This document shows positions 11,563 through 22,126 of a stretch of DNA of 45,500 nucleotides, one piece after another. Below the pieces are notes generated by a model that did no database searches, was not told the DNA's origin, and worked only from the letters and a program-made list of their open reading frames with translations. Location of the stretch: positions 153,513,057-153,558,556 of the forward strand of contig CM043952.1 of the NCBI GenBank assembly GCA_014529385.2, given 5' to 3'. This stretch comes from Adiantum capillus-veneris. Lineage: Eukaryota; Streptophyta; Polypodiopsida; Polypodiales; Pteridaceae. How positions within the stretch are numbered: position 1 is the first letter of the stretch; each line of letters begins with the position of its first letter. The translations under genes were made by a program, and so were the position numbers.

Positions 11563-11570
11563 TATATAAA
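11563..11570 (+). promoter_or_regulatory. TATA box in 5' LTR
   Basis: TATATAAA followed by gacccctctcctctcac. The same box is at 14821-14828 in the other LTR. Position and the pyrimidine-rich downstream sequence fit an LTR promoter with transcription starting near 11590-11600. Confidence 0.75.
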
Positions 11571-11787
11571 GACCCCTCTCCTCTCACTTTCAAGACACAG
11601 ATACACACTCTCAGAAGCGGAAGCTCTCTTGCCTTGACATTGGAGTTACCTTCTCTCCCTCAACCTCTCTCCCTCGAGCTCTTACCTTCAAGCCATCTCC
11701 ATCTCCAAGGATTTCTCTACCATCGTCATATTGCCCTTGGAATTCTGGAGTTCTCTTCTCTCTTTCCCTCTTCTCTACATAGATAAT

Positions 11788-11928
11788 ATGGCCCCAAAGC
11801 GAGTGACTCGAAGCTCGAAGGACGCTCATGTCGCTCCACCTCCAAGGAAGGTGCAAAAGAAGATATCATCTACTCCAAACGTTGCTGAAGCGGAGGTATT
11901 GGTTGCGGAAGAAGTCAAAGCCGTCTAA
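11788..11928 (+). CDS. 46-codon ORF inside the 5' LTR
   Basis: ATG at 11788 opens a frame starting MAPKRVTRSSKDAHVAPPP and ending at TAA 11926-11928. It lies about 200 bases after the predicted transcript start, so it would be the first ORF on the RNA. It is basic and Ser/Pro-rich and resembles the N-terminal leader of some plant gypsy gag proteins. The right LTR has the same region with a stop after nine codons (MAPKQLTQS), so the coding capacity is not preserved in both LTRs. It could be a relic of a time when gag began inside the LTR, or an upstream ORF. No function can be assigned. Confidence 0.35.
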   Translation: MAPKRVTRSSKDAHVAPPPRKVQKKISSTPNVAEAEVLVAEEVKAV

Positions 11929-12254
11929 CCTCAAACATGGGAGGTAATCGAACATGTCGCTAATCCACTAAGACAAATTTATAATTTTGCATTGCTATTC
12001 ATGATGACTTGGGAAGCTAAGCATAGAGAACCCCTTAAACTGTCCGAGAAACGTGATTCTATCACAAGAAACAAGCATATGTTTTCATAGATTAGTGAAA
12101 GAATTATGTGATAAATTGTCACTGTTTGTTGAAATGTTACTGCTTAACAAATTGTTATTGTTTGATAAGTGGATTCTGATTGATATTAAGAATTGGTTGA
12201 TCATGTTTGAAGAATCATTTAAAGAAATGAATTGTTGAAAGAATATCTTTTATT

Positions 12255-12400
12255 CCTCATGGGTAGCGAGATGATTCCGCGGTTAGCGGAGATTAAGCTG
12301 AGATTATGGGCTCTTTTGTTCTTCGGGGTTAGCGGGATGCGTCCTGGGTAGCGGGATGCCTGGCGGTTATCAAGATGTCTCCCGGTTAGGGAGATGGGAA
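12255..12400 (+). repeat. GGTTAGCGGGATG minisatellite in 5' LTR
   Basis: About four degenerate units of roughly 19 bp (core cggttagcgggatg) occur here. The equivalent place in the right LTR (about 15515-15720) has about seven. The GC-rich units stand out from the AT-rich LTR. Confidence 0.75.
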
Positions 12401-13143
12401 GGTTACGCAATTCGCAGTTAGCAAATAAATCCTTTGCAAAGGCTCTGTTAGTTAGACAGAGGAAGTCTGCGTGTAGCGGCAAACTCATAAGAAATTGGAA
12501 AAGTTGTTTTTGTTGAATAATAGGGCTGTCTTCATTAGGCCTTGTTTGAATTGTTTTGGTATTGTTTGAAGGGCTGTATAAAAGAACCTGTGTTTGGAAT
12601 TAATTAAGGAACACTGTTTGTATATGTTAAAGAGCGTGGTAAAAAGTGTGAGTGTGGGGTGGAAAGTGGGGGACTGGCTCAGATTGCCATGGCCTCAATT
12701 AGTCGAGAAACTCTCGACTCCCTCTTATTAAGAGAAGTGAAATTAGAGACTCATTGTACCAAGAGTCGAGATGTCCCAAATCTATGTGCTCACAAGATTA
12801 CTATTTAGTTTAGACTAAGTCTCATATCATATTTATGGTTTATGGATGGCGGCCGTGCCTCTTAAACGTGGGGAAAAGGTGTTGTTTATGGATTCTAAAT
12901 ATGTCAATGAGATTTCATCTTTATGTTAGGAAATAGCTTCATTAGAATCCTAGATTTATCAGCTTGGCTTGTGGCCTATGACCCTTATAACCACGTAAAC
13001 GATGGATAGAGGACTTCCTCTCTTCTGTTGCTCGTATCTCTACTTTGTGGAAACGGAGCAGGGTGTCGTCAACGAAAAAGGAGAATAAAAGAAGGCCATC
13101 TATCAAGTCGCCTCAATCTTCTCGGGGTTGGGTACCTCACAAT

Positions 13144-13156
13144 TGGTATAAGAGCC
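13144..13156 (+). other. Primer-binding site, initiator tRNA-Met type
   Basis: TGGTATAAGAGCC starts two bases after the LTR end. It differs at one position from the common plant initiator-tRNA-Met site (TGGTATCAGAGC). Confidence 0.85.
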
Positions 13157-13384
13157 TAAGTTAAAAAGATTTAGTTGGCTACTTCAAGCTTCCTCATGTG
13201 TATGGTTACTATACCCGTTATCCGACTCTTAGAGATATTACGCTATGTCGATTGACGTGTACCATAGTTATGGTTGAAACCTCTATTATATTTTCTCATG
13301 GAGAGATATTTTGTAGACCCTTATATGACATTTGATGACTTTATGATTAGAAGATTGAGTTGTTTTTCTGCAAAGAAATTGTTT

Positions 13385-13680
13385 GACTAGTTAAGTCATG
13401 TAAGTGAGTTTTTTGTATGGATTGAATGAGCCATGATTGGTTAAGTCATGTGATTGGATGACCCATGATTGGTTAAGTCATGTGATTGAGATAATCATGA
13501 CTGGTTAAGTCATATGATTGAGTTTTTACGGATTGGATAAGTCATATGACTAAGTTTTGCTAGACTAGTTAAGTTAAGATTGGTTAGGTTACGTGATTGA
13601 GTTTTAATAAATCGGATAAGTAGGGATTGATTAAGTCATACGATTGAGCTTTTAGTGGACTAGATAAGTCTAAGTTTGGA
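13385..13680 (+). repeat. Degenerate repeats of GGTTAAGTCATGTGATTGAG in the leader
   Basis: At least eight variants of a 25-35-bp unit (GATTGGTTAAGTCATGTGATTGAGT as a loose consensus, no two neighbours identical) fill the untranslated leader between the primer site and gag. Each contains a TAAGTCAT-like core. Stretch 13157-13384 has no other feature. Confidence 0.75.
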
Positions 13681-13715
13681 AAGTACCCTATTGATTTGAG
13701 TTATTATAAACATTG

Positions 13716-14297
13716 ATGTACACTCAGGGGAATCCTCAAATCACTTCTATGTTGGAAAACCCTCAGAACGATGCTATCAATATGGAGATTCAGGAAAAGA
13801 AGCTATTGTTGAAACAAATGCAACCACCTTCTTTTAAAGGAGAGGGTGATGATATTGAGAAAGAAGTAGAAGTATGGATTGCAACTATGGATGATTACTT
13901 TTCTTCTGCAAGGACCACACCTGCAAATCAAGCGATGTTAGGGATGTTTCGTTTCTTAGGGGAAGCGAAATTATGGTGGAAACAACATTGTCATGACATG
14001 GGAGTGTTGGAGAACTCTCAGAGTTGGTGGGAAATCAAGCAAGCAGTGAAGGAAAGATACTTACCCCCTGCTCATGAAGCGATAAAGATGAATGAGTTCT
14101 TTAGCTTGAAACAATACAGTTTATCCTTGGAAGAGTACTATTCAAAGTTTGTAAGGCTTAGACGTTACTCACCATCAATGACCATAGAGAAGAAGGTAGC
14201 TCGCTTTTTTCAAGGCTTAAGAGAACCAATTAGCTCTCGACTGGCTAATGGAGCAGCAGTAGCAAGTGAAGCAGACCAAAGACATCACCCTTTTTGA
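13716..14297 (+). CDS. gag: Gag (capsid region) of the gag-only element
   Basis: The first ATG of the frame is 13716 and gives 193 residues. The middle is a plant retrotransposon gag domain: PPSFKGEGDD (residues about 37-46), a conserved LGEAKLWWKQH block (about 85-95), WWEIKQAVKERYLPP (about 108-122) and the end of the domain with SLEEYYSKFVRLRRYSP and FFQGLREPISSRL. It forms the capsid shell around element RNA. There is no zinc knuckle and the frame stops soon after the capsid domain, so nucleocapsid is missing. The intact frame contrasts with the complete loss of pol and suggests selection on gag or a recent origin. After the stop, 14298-14574 holds a short hairpin (cgagatgaggacatctcg) and AT-rich sequence with AATAAA near 14408. 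Confidence 0.85.
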   Translation: MYTQGNPQITSMLENPQNDAINMEIQEKKLLLKQMQPPSFKGEGDDIEKEVEVWIATMDDYFSSARTTPANQAMLGMFRFLGEAKLWWKQHCHDMGVLENSQSWWEIKQAVKERYLPPAHEAIKMNEFFSLKQYSLSLEEYYSKFVRLRRYSPSMTIEKKVARFFQGLREPISSRLANGAAVASEADQRHHPF

Positions 14298-14574
14298 CAT
14301 AATGATGGCCGCTAGTAATTAGAGTAGGAGTATCTTCACTTTTCCTCGAGATGAGGACATCTCGAATCCCTAAGTTGGGGAGTTTGTAATCTACCCAATA
14401 TTTTTTCAATAAAATTATTTCATTTACTTTGCAAATATTTGAGGTTTGCATTTTATTAAGTCAAAGAGCATTCCAATGGAACGATCGGATCAAAAATCGG
14501 ACTTTAGAACTATTAATTATGACCCTTATTCACTTGAAAACGATAAGGTTGATGTGAAACTTAAGCCTCAAGAT

Positions 14575-16475
14575 TGTATCTAGAGATAAGAGTTGACTCT
14601 TGGGAAAGAAGGAGCAATTTTAGGAAAGGAGGAGTATTTTTAGGAAAGAAAGAGGAGAGAGTTAAGTTTAGAGTTTTTTTTTTGGAGCCCAAGCTTCTTC
14701 TAAAATTGGAAAACCAAAATCGTGCATTTGAATCCATGTCCGCAATTTTTTTTTTTTGGTTTTTTGGGAGCCGCGAACGTATGCGAACTTATCCATCTAT
14801 TCTTAGCTGGCCTGAGAGCTTATATAAAGACCCCTCTCCTCTCACTTTCAGGACACAGACACACACTCTCAGAAGCGGAAGCTCTCTTGTCTTAACGTCG
14901 GAGTTACCTTCTCTCCCTCAACCTCTCTCCCTCGAGCTCTTACCTTCAAGCCATCTCCATCTCCTAGTCTTTCTCTACCATCGTCGTGTTGCCCTTGGAA
15001 TTATGGATTTCTCTTCTCTCTTTCCCTCTTCTCTACATCGATACGATGGCTCCGAAGCAATTGACTCAAAGCTAGAAGGACGCTCATGTCGCTCCACCAC
15101 CAGGGAAGGTGCAAAAGAAGATATCATCTACTCCAAACGTTGCTGAAGCGGAGATATTGGTTGCGGAAGAAGTCAAAGCCATCTAGCCTCAAACACGGGA
15201 GGTAATCGAACATATCGCTAATCCGGTAAGATAAATTTATAATTAAGCATTGCTATTCATGATGACATGGGAAGCTAAGCATAGGGAACTCCTTAAACTG
15301 TCCAAGAAATGTGATTCTATCACAAGAAACAAGCATATGTTTTCATAGATTAGTGAAAGAATTGTTTGATAAATTGTCACTGTTTGTTGAATTGTTATTG
15401 CTTAACAAGTTGTTAATGTTTGATAAGTGGATTTTGATTGATATTAAGAATTGGTTGATCATGTTTGAAGAATCATTTAAAGAAAAGAATTGTTGAAAGA
15501 ATATCTTTTGTTCCTCGCGGGTAGCAAGATGATTTCGCGGTTAGCCGAGATTAAGCTGATGTTATCGGCTCTCTTTTGTTCCTTGCACGGTTAGCGGGAT
15601 GCCTCGCGGATAGAGGGATGCCTGGCCGTTAGCAAGATGTCTGGCGGTTAGCGAGATGCCTTGTGCGTAGTGGGATGCCTAGTGGTGGTTAGCAAGATGC
15701 CTCGTGGTTAGCGAGATGGGAAGGTTGCGCAATTCGCGGATAGCAAATAAATCCTTTGCAAAGGCTCTGTTGGTTAGACAGAGGAAGTCCGCGGGTAGTG
15801 ACAAACTCATAAGAAATTGGAAAAGTTGTTTTTGTTGAATAATAGGGTTGTCTTCATTAGGCCTTGTTTAAATTGTTTTGGTATTGTTTGAAGGGTTGTA
15901 TAAATAAACCTGTGTTTGGAATTAATTAAGGAACACTGTTTGTATATGTTAAACAGCGTGGTAAAAAGTGTGAGTGTGGGGTGGAAAGTGGGGGCTGGCT
16001 CAGGTTGCCACTCAAGGATGGGTGGTCTTGATTAGTCAAGAAACTGTCCACTCCCTCTTATTAAGTGAAGTGAAATTAAAGACTCATTGTGCCAAGAGTA
16101 GAGATGTCCCAAATCTGCGTGGTCACAAGATTACTATTTAGTTTAGACTAAGTCTCATATCATATTTATGGTTTATGGATGGCGTTCGTAGGTCTTAAAC
16201 GTAGGGAAAAAGGCGTTGTTTATGGATTCTAAATATGTCAATGAGATTTCATCTTTATGTTAGGAAACAACTTCATTAAAATCGTGGATCTATCCACCTG
16301 GCTTGTGGTGTATGACCCTTATAACCACGTAAATGATGGATAGAGGACTTACTCTCTTCTATTGCTCGTATCTCTACTTTGTGGAAACGGAGTAGGGTGT
16401 CGTCAACGGAAAAGGAGAATAAAGGAAGGCCATCTATCAAGTCGCCCCAATCTTCTCAAGGTTGGGGACCTCACA
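14575..16475 (+). repeat. 3' LTR of the gag-only element
   Basis: Second copy of the long repeat, ending cctcaca at 16475, immediately followed by minus-strand integrase remnants of the older element. It carries TATATAAA at 14821-14828, the disrupted copy of the short ORF at about 15046, and an expanded minisatellite at 15515-15720 (about seven units of 19 bp). A longer LTR beginning at 14385 is possible. Confidence 0.8.
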
Positions 16476-16505
16476 AACTCTCTAAACTTTGATTCATCTA
16501 TCATG

Positions 16506-17374
16506 CTAGTGTTTTCTTCTTTGCTGAACAATTTCCTGTTCCAACATAGCACCTTGTCTTAACTCATCTAGCTGTGCTAATTCCTCCTGTCTATTTTTAA
16601 GATTGTGATTGAAATCCAATTCATACTCTACCACCATCCTGAGAGTGAGAATCACAAATTCCATAGGTACTACAACTTCAGTACCATACACCATTCTGAA
16701 TGGTGTTAGTCTAGTAGTGACTTTATAAGATGTCCTTTAATCCCATAGAGCAGTCTAGAGCTTAATATCCCACTAGTGTGGCTCCTTCTGCACAATCTTG
16801 GTGAGAATGGTCTTGATGGTTTTTTTACTGCTCTCTATTGCTCATTGCACCTGGGATAATATGGCATTGATTTTTGGTGCTTTACTGAGAGCATTTCCAT
16901 CAGAATATCCATAGTATCATTAATAAAGTGTGTCTCTTGATGAGACACGATCTCCACAGGACATCCATACTGGCAGATAATATTTTCAAATAGGAATACA
17001 ATAGTGGACTTTGCGGTGTTATCTGGAAGAGCCTTGGAGTCCACCCATTTGGTGACATAGCAAGTGACCATCAATATATATTAGTTCTTCCTTGGAGTGA
17101 TTTTCTTGAATGGACCCATGAAATCTAGACCCCATTTCATAAATACTCCCAGTGGTTGAACTGGAGTAAGAGGAGTCATATCAGCTGCTATTGGTCTACC
17201 CATCCTCTGGCATATATCACATGTTTTGAAAAAGCTTCTAACGTCAGATATTAAAGTTTTCCACCACAGTCTAGCTTTCAAAATCTTCTTGTAAGTAATA
17301 TCAATGGAGAAATGTCCTCCAGAATCCCCATCATGTGCCTCAGGAATAACTTGTATTCTCCCGTCCATTGGCAC
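16506..17374 (-). pseudogene. Integrase of the minus gypsy element, truncated and inactivated
   Basis: The minus strand from 17374 encodes an HHCC-type zinc region (HDGDSGGHF then CDICQR), the first catalytic Asp (GLDFMGP, near 17125), a second-Asp region reading VSHQETHF instead of VSDxGTHF (near 16940), and then a stop where the catalytic Glu block should be. A later piece (16694-16506, MVYGTEVVVPMEF) is the conserved block after the core. The enzyme inserts element DNA into the genome; this copy has lost at least one catalytic residue and its C-terminus, which was displaced by the nested element ending at 16475. Stops lie at about 17078, 16830 and in the 16700-16830 stretch. Confidence 0.85.
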
Positions 17375-17408
17375 ACACCTTCAAAGAACCCCATATACTC
17401 CCAGTCTA

Positions 17409-18835
17409 TTAAGCGGTGAACTTTAGACTCTTAATAATCAGAGCCTTCTTTTGACTCTGAGTCCATTCTTTTGGGAATCCTCTTTTAGAAAGAAACTGAT
17501 ATACATCATTCCATTTTGGATTGGTGTTCTCCTCATCTGTTACTTGAAACAGCTTTGCATCCACTAGCTCATCTCCCAAGGATACTTTGGAGTAGCCATT
17601 AGTACTCCTAGATAGGAAATTAGCACCACAATGGGATTTACCGGGCTTATGAAAATATGCGGAATTCAAACTCCATCAGGAACATCATCCATCTGATCAC
17701 TGGATCAGTTTACCTTGCATAATAACTTTGTTAATAAAAAATAATAATGCTTGATGATCCACATAAAAATGAAATAGCTTGCCCACCAAATAGTGTCAAA
17801 ACTTAGTAGCATTGAAAATCATTCCTAAGACTTCTCTCTACGTAGTGGTATATCCTTGTTCAGCCTGACTGAATCTCCGACTGGAAAAATACACTGGATA
17901 ATTAGTCCTCCCCTCTGGTTGAGCCAGTATTGCTCCCCTTGCCAGTCTCGTGAAGCATCGACATGCACATGAAAAATAACATCCCAATTCGATTGTCGAA
18001 GTACTGGCTTACTGATAATGGCATTCTTCAAACCTTGAAAACTCTCCTCACATTGAGCAATCCAAATGAGCTTGTTGTTCTTGTTCGTGAGCTCATACAA
18101 AGGTAATGCCTGGGAAGAAAACATATGAACAAATCTTCTATAAAAACCGATATATCCCAAGAATGAACTTAACTCTGATGCTGTGCAAAGTGCCTTGGCC
18201 TACTGGACACACAAGATCTTATCGTTGGCCATCTCTATGCCATTCCTGGACACTATATGTCCCAGTAGTTGTCCTTTCTAGACCAAGAAAATAGATTTAA
18301 ATGGGTTCAGATAGATCCTTTTTCCTTGCAATGCTGGAAAACCATTTCCCGAAAGAGTAAATGCTTCTCTTCAGTTGAATATATAGTGAAGTCATCCATA
18401 AATGGCAAGAAATTGGTGGATAAATTCACTGAATATTTTTATCATACATCTTTGAAGTGTCACTGGAGCATTGCAAAGACCAAATGACATAACTAGATAC
18501 ATGAATGCACCACATTCAGTAATAAAAGTAGTTTTACTCCGGTCTTCAGGAGAAATCTGTAGTTGATTATAACCACTATAACCATCCATAAAGCTATACA
18601 TCTTGTGGCGTGAAATATCATTGAGAAGCATGTTCGTAAAAGGTAATGGAAAAGGATCCTTGATGGTCTGAGCATTCAGCTTTCGATAATCCACACAAAC
18701 TCTGAGCTTTCCATTTGCCTTGGGCACTACCACAATAGGAAATAACCAGTCACTACTGGCAACTTTAGTGATAAATCTAGCCTTCAGAAGGTTATCGATT
18801 TCTTCTTTGACCTTCTTAGCATAATCTAGATTCAT
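17409..18835 (-). pseudogene. Reverse transcriptase and RNase H of the minus gypsy element
   Basis: The RT starts near 18835 (MNLDYAKKVKEEIDNLL) with KLRVCVDYRKLN, FMDGYSGYNQ (first catalytic Asp) and FGLCNAP intact up to about 18400. A frameshift then precedes the FMDD catalytic pair (plus-strand complement near 18395), and further stops follow. FLGYIGFYRRF (near 18150), the thumb region, and NWDVIFHVHVDAS (near 17965), the RNase H start, are still readable. The RNase H remainder to 17670 is scrambled by frameshifts, with a later piece (17669-17409) that looks like the RNase H-integrase linker. Together these enzymes copy element RNA to DNA and remove the RNA strand; this copy cannot. Confidence 0.88.
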
Positions 18836-18976
18836 TCTATACCATTGCAGTCACACTGGTTTGGTATCCGGTTTCAAAGGTATTCTATGTTGACAAACCT
18901 CTGGATCTACTCCTTTTAGATCAGTATGTTCCCATGCGAATACGTCTTTGTACTTCTGGAACATGTGTCAGGCTTT

Positions 18977-19408
18977 TTATTTCATTCTTGGGTTCAGATG
19001 CTTGTTTCCTTTGATCAATCTAGGATTTTCCTCAGAACCCAAGTTCCATTCTTCTATTTCCTGATCATCTGGAAGCAACCAGCTAGGCCCACCTCCCTTC
19101 CTTTTGGTTGACTCCTCAACATAATCGCAGGATGGAACCCTTAGTTCTGAACTGTTATTCTGAACTTCAGTAACTTCCTCAAAGTGTGCTTGTTCAAAGA
19201 TCGCTGGTATACTAGAGTCTGAGAATTCTTCTTTAGAGTCGACTGGATTTTCTGTCCTTCCATTTAGCTGAACTAGTCGTTCTCCAAAATTTGATTCAGT
19301 GAACTGACTTGGAAATTGCTTCCTTTCCTTTTCAAGTTGATCTTTATCATATAATACTGCATTTAAGTCTATATCAGTCAATGAAAAAATATTCATTGTT
19401 GCGAGCAT
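18977..19408 (-). pseudogene. Linker between protease and RT of the minus gypsy element
   Basis: A 143-codon minus-strand frame of acidic, low-complexity composition (DKDQLEKERKQF, SKEEFSDSSIP, LPDDQEIEEWNLGSEENP) lies between the protease remnant and the RT. Its position and hydrophilic character fit the spacer found at this place in plant gypsy polyproteins. It carries no catalytic motif. It is read as part of the broken pol, not as a separate gene. Confidence 0.55.
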
Positions 19409-19524
19409 CCCCTCAATCTTCTTTCCCCCATACTTTTGGAAAATCTCTTCTAGTTGCAGTGCCTTTCTCTAGCTTCTAGTGTTGTTTGTTTGGATCTGAA
19501 TTCTTCCACTGGTGCCATGTATTG

Positions 19525-19889
19525 TCAAACTTTCTGATTGGCATAGTCGTGAACAACATGTGCCGTTTGCAACCATGGGTGCCCCGGTAGCATCCCATAT
19601 GCGCCTTGCACATCTAGTACCAAGAAGATGGCCTTGAACTTTTCTTTCCCACCCTTATTTGCATATTCTCTATCATCCCAGTTGCCTACACAACTCAATG
19701 ATTGGCCATTTGAACTTTGAAGGGTGTTGGTTTCATGTTTGTGATACCCAATCTTTGTTGAAGGTGTGTCCACAGGATGTTTACTCCTACCCCTCCATCC
19801 AGTATGACACCGGATAGTGGCTCCCACTGTTTCCTAACCTTGTAGTCTACGTGGATCACCAACACTTCATCATCTTTGACAGCTGCCAA
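19525..19889 (-). pseudogene. Aspartic protease of the minus gypsy element (DGG type)
   Basis: The active-site motif reads VILDGGVGVNIL (Asp at residue 31 of the fragment starting at 19889), with Gly where retropepsins usually have Thr or Ser. A second conserved block, YGMLPGHPWL, lies at about 19590 in another frame, so a frameshift falls near 19700. The enzyme would cut the element polyprotein. The DGG form also occurs in the young plus-strand element of this window, and I recall DGGS-like forms from the Tat/Ogre group, so it is probably a lineage trait and not a defect. Confidence 0.78.
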
Positions 19890-20347
19890 TTCAACTGCTC
19901 TGGCCTCCGCTTCAGCCTTCCTTCGTTGTGTCTAATGAATTTTGCTACTTCAGTTAATGTTTTTTTTATGTCGTTTAGTTCAAATGTCAGTTTCTGAATT
20001 CTTTTATAGATCTTAACATGAATTTATTCTCTCTCTTTATCAAAGTTATTATCAGAACTTGAAGAATTGTGACTATCTGCACATTTCCACTCCTCTGTTC
20101 TGGTACCCACTGTGCCTCCTTCATTGTTCCCTGTTGCAGTTATATGTGATTTAACGTTCCCTAGTTCCTCCACCAGTCCCTGAATTGCAACCAGTATAGT
20201 CTCAGGAATCCTAGACCTTGACTGATCTGGTTGTGTTTTCTCAAAAGACTGGGCTGGTATCTTCTAAATGACCCGGGCATCAAAACTTTCTGGCTGCTCT
20301 AGTAGCTTCTTGGCTAGATCTTCTGTGATCTTAGCCACCAGTTCTCT

Positions 20348-22044
20348 CTACTCCTGCCATTCATCGACTACCTTCTCTTTGCCCTTTGCCTTCCATACCT
20401 CTCTCTGCTGAGCCCATTTTCTACTTTGAGAACTGACTGGTTTTGCTGGTTCATATGGGATTTCCTCAATGACTACCCCTTTATTGCGTGTAATTGCTCG
20501 TATTGGAACTGGCTCTGGGGCTTTTGCCTCAATAGCCGCAGTGCTAGGTGCTTCTCGACACTGAACCGCAAAATGCTCATACTTGCCACAAGTATAACAA
20601 TTAAGGCTTTGATTTTGAAAGTTACCATGACCTTGATATCTTTGGTAAGGCTCTTTGGTATCTACCGCGCCCAATACCAATACCACTGGTACCTAATTTC
20701 TCCTCTTCGGGTACACTGGTTGTCTCCACTTTGGCTGGTTCAACATTGGTAAATGCCACTCCAGACAAATCCTTTCCCTTCTTGAAGTGATGAATGCGAA
20801 TGCCACAATTGTTCCATAAATGACCATATGCTTTGCAATAGATACACTGTGGACACTCATTGGAAACATGATCTTTAGATTTGCACCTTGAACACCAGGG
20901 TTCCATTCTCCTAACTCGTTGTCTAGTCTAGCTGATTTTAGCAATCTGCCGGGCCATTTTATCAATCTTTCTAGACCAAAACCCCTTCTTGGCCTTGTCT
21001 TTTCTCTTTTCATCTGGCTGCTTCCAAAGATACTGGAGATCTCACTGGAATCAAAATTCTCAGTGGAAGAACTGCTACTGTTGGACCTCCTCTTCTTGTG
21101 AATTCTCTCCTTCTTAGCGCGCTGTTCAAGTTTCAGAGCTCACTGCATCAAATTATTAAATTTCTTTGTTGGTGCAGGAACCTTCTGTTCTCTAAGCTTC
21201 GTACTGTGGAACCCATTTAAAAACCATGCTCGTAACCTCTTTTTTGATGGTGGCTCCTGCAAGTGCCTAGTTAACTGCTTGATCTTCTCAACATAACTTC
21301 TAACTGATAGTTTCCCTTGCTTAATCTTATCTAGATCACAGAGGATGTCCTCATCACCCCTGTTGTCTAAATATTCCAGTCTAAAAGCCTTGAGCAATTT
21401 GTTGTATGATCTGAGCTGGCAAGCCGGGTAATGGTAATACCATTTCCTTGTTGTATCTTTCAGTGTCTGAGGAAAATATTCTCCCCAGTCATCTTCATCA
21501 ATATTCTTCAACTCAGCATACTATTCAAAAGCTTGGATATGAACATCTCGATCATCTTTCTTCCCTCCTTTGAACACTGGGAAAGAGATTTTCAATGAAG
21601 AAGTATAATCATGCAGGTCAGCATCGTCTCTGCTTCTTATGACCTTGGGAGCCTGACTTTGTCTTGGTGACTTCTTGTAGTGGTCTGTATCATCATCCTA
21701 GTCAATTTCTTCTTGAGTCTCAGTTTCTGTTTCTTCTCAGATTTTCTGCTAGAACTGTGACGACTACCGTTCGTGCCCTTGGCCCCAACGTCTCTGTGTG
21801 TAGACCGGGAACTCCTAGTTTTGCGTTCTTTCTGCTCAACCCTTCTCCTCCCGGAATGACTAGAGTGCTGAGAGTCCCAGGCCTCATCAACATGACTGTG
21901 CTCCTCTTGAGCCTCAGTCTTAGTCACCAGGTCCTTCTTAGGATCAAACTCTCTTTTTGATTCCTCGGGAATAGGGTCGACGAGGTTGAAATCAGTGCCT
22001 AACCAGGTTGATGGTTTACGACCACGACTGGCTTCGGGCGCCAT
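20348..22044 (-). pseudogene. gag: Gag of the minus gypsy element
   Basis: The frame opens with ATG at 22044 (MAPEASRGRKPSTW), followed by a Lys/Arg/Ser-rich N-terminal part. The capsid domain is in 21511-21140 (KWYYHYPACQLRSYNKLLKAF and SYVEKIKQLTRHL), and the nucleocapsid holds three CCHC knuckles: CSRCKSKDHVSNEC and CIYCKAYGHLWNNC in 20906-20622, and CYTCGKYEHFAVQC in the 20686-20348 frame. The pieces are in different frames or separated by stops, so gag is dead. The protein would package element RNA. Stretch 19890-20347 carries further broken Glu/Gln-rich linker and no identified domain. Confidence 0.85.
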
Positions 22045-22109
22045 CAGTACATCTAAAAATTCTAACTGGGAGATAAAATTTTTCTAGTCAAAGAGCGAAC
22101 ACGGCTAAC

Positions 22110-22126
22110 CACCGTGATCGCCAAAA
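22110..22126 (-). other. Primer-binding site region of the minus gypsy element
   Basis: On the minus strand the LTR end is followed by TTTTGGCGATCACGGTGG. The TGGCG start fits a plant gypsy primer site, but I cannot assign the tRNA. Confidence 0.5.

Larger units (their letters stand above)
11318..13141 (+). repeat. 5' LTR of the gag-only element
   Basis: It matches 14575-16475 through a shared promoter region, a short coding-like segment, a minisatellite and the end cctcaca. The exact start is uncertain: homology is clear from ctagagat (11321), and TG candidates are at 11318 and 11335. It is about 70-80 bp shorter than the other copy, mostly because of fewer minisatellite units. Confidence 0.8.
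11318..16475 (+). mobile_element. Gag-only LTR retrotransposon (TR-GAG type), plus strand, nested
   Basis: Two long direct repeats (11318-13141 and 14575-16475) flank about 1.43 kb that holds a methionine-tRNA-like primer site and one gag ORF but no protease, RT or integrase. This is the structure described as TR-GAG elements, non-autonomous retrotransposons mobilised by enzymes of another element. Both repeats end ...cctcaca. No target duplication is visible (atagt or tagaa on the left against aactc on the right). The left LTR may be truncated: upstream of the right repeat a TGGGGAG tract followed by TGTAATCTACCC at 14385 could be the true LTR start. It splits the minus-strand gypsy element between integrase and its extra ORF. 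Confidence 0.8.

Noticed and set aside
11334-11786. 150-aa plus-strand frame in the LTR (and the similar 190-aa frame at 14574)
   Set aside because: Runs through poly(A)/poly(T) and the TATA box of the LTR; it is promoter sequence, not coding.
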